A stretch of 5,746 nt of DNA from Lentisphaerota bacterium (GTDB taxonomy: Bacteria > Verrucomicrobiota > Lentisphaeria > Victivallales > GWF2-50-93). Both the position numbers and the translations under genes were made by a program. The notes beneath the pieces are model-generated. The model was not told where the DNA came from. It did no database searches and saw only the letters and a list, made by a program, of their open reading frames with translations. Positions 5,572-5,746 of the stretch are shown here, in pieces; positions within the stretch are counted from its first letter, which is position 1, and each line of letters opens with the position of its first letter. The stretch covers positions 1-5,746 of the forward strand of contig JANYBI010000467.1 of the NCBI GenBank assembly GCA_025360875.1, written 5' to 3'.

Positions 5572-5592
5572 AGAACCGGAGGTTCTATTTTT
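5572..5592 (+). terminator. Weak intrinsic-terminator-like hairpin
   Basis: AGAACC and GGTTCT form a 6-bp stem around a GGA loop, followed by ATTTTT on the plus strand. No plus-strand gene precedes it. A TATAAT at 5503-5508 could start a transcript of about 78 nt ending here, but no good -35 box is present. The stem is short, so this is a weak call. Confidence 0.25.
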
Positions 5593-5635
5593 GACAGCTG
5601 ATCAAAGCAACGCACCGCATTTACAGTCCATGACA

Positions 5636-5693
5636 AATTCCAAGTTCCAATTTCCAAAATACAAACAATTTTCAATCTTCAAAATCCAAACAA
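5636..5693. repeat. AT-rich degenerate intergenic repeat upstream of tyrS
   Basis: This stretch is built from TTCCAA, TTTCCAAAAT and TTCAA-type units. Its core, TTCCAATTTCCAAAATACAA, resembles the repeat between ffs and dnaX read on the opposite strand. The rest of the intergenic region upstream of tyrS shows no convincing gene on either strand. Confidence 0.5.
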
Positions 5694-5746
5694 ATGGTAA
5701 AAGAAGAAACTATCAGACAAACGCCAGTGAACATGGGAAATTCATG

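Noticed and set aside
5512..5601. 29-residue plus-strand ORF upstream of tyrS
   Set aside because: Short, no ribosome site, no recognisable sequence; fits chance.
5694..5746. Plus-strand ATG opening a frame (MVKEETIRQTPV) that runs off the right edge
   Set aside because: Only 17 codons are visible, with no ribosome site and no recognisable motif. It could begin a gene outside the window, but nothing here supports it.

Overview
The window reads as ordinary bacterial chromosome at moderate GC. Every supported gene lies on the minus strand, so the order below runs from the high-coordinate end downward. The genes are housekeeping: tyrS (tyrosyl-tRNA synthetase), comF (ComF-family phosphoribosyltransferase), accD (acetyl-CoA carboxylase beta subunit), ffs (small bacterial SRP RNA) and the first 488 codons of dnaX (DNA polymerase III tau/gamma), which runs off the left edge. 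A small hicBA toxin-antitoxin module sits between tyrS and comF. The host cannot be named from this sequence. The short AT-rich intergenic repeats, weak or absent Shine-Dalgarno sequences on several housekeeping genes, and split housekeeping clusters suggest an uncultivated Gram-negative lineage (PVC-like or Omnitrophota-like). That is only an impression.

Layout: 5746-5465 is intergenic, with an AT-rich repeat and a small hairpin. 5464-4178 is tyrS. 4147-4121 is a CAGGATT repeat. 4109-3939 is a 56-codon ORF whose first 39 codons duplicate the 5' end of comF. 3942-3447 holds the hicBA promoter, hicB and hicA. 3342-2605 is comF, followed 5 bp later by accD (2599-1751) in a probable two-gene operon. 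A perfect inverted repeat touches the accD stop codon. A TATAAT promoter then leads into ffs (1667-1544), followed by an AT-rich repeat and dnaX (1465 to the window edge).

Two points deserve attention. First, dnaX carries a run of nine A residues at the junction between the clamp-loader core and the Pro/Ala-rich linker. Both alternative reading frames hit a stop within 13 codons, and a weak stem-loop starts 5 nt downstream. This is the arrangement expected for slippage-generated tau and gamma forms. Second, hicBA lies between two direct copies of the comF start (about 119 bp, 90% identical, mostly synonymous differences). This suggests the module entered the 5' end of comF on a segment that restored the interrupted gene. 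No wholly new biological system is visible.
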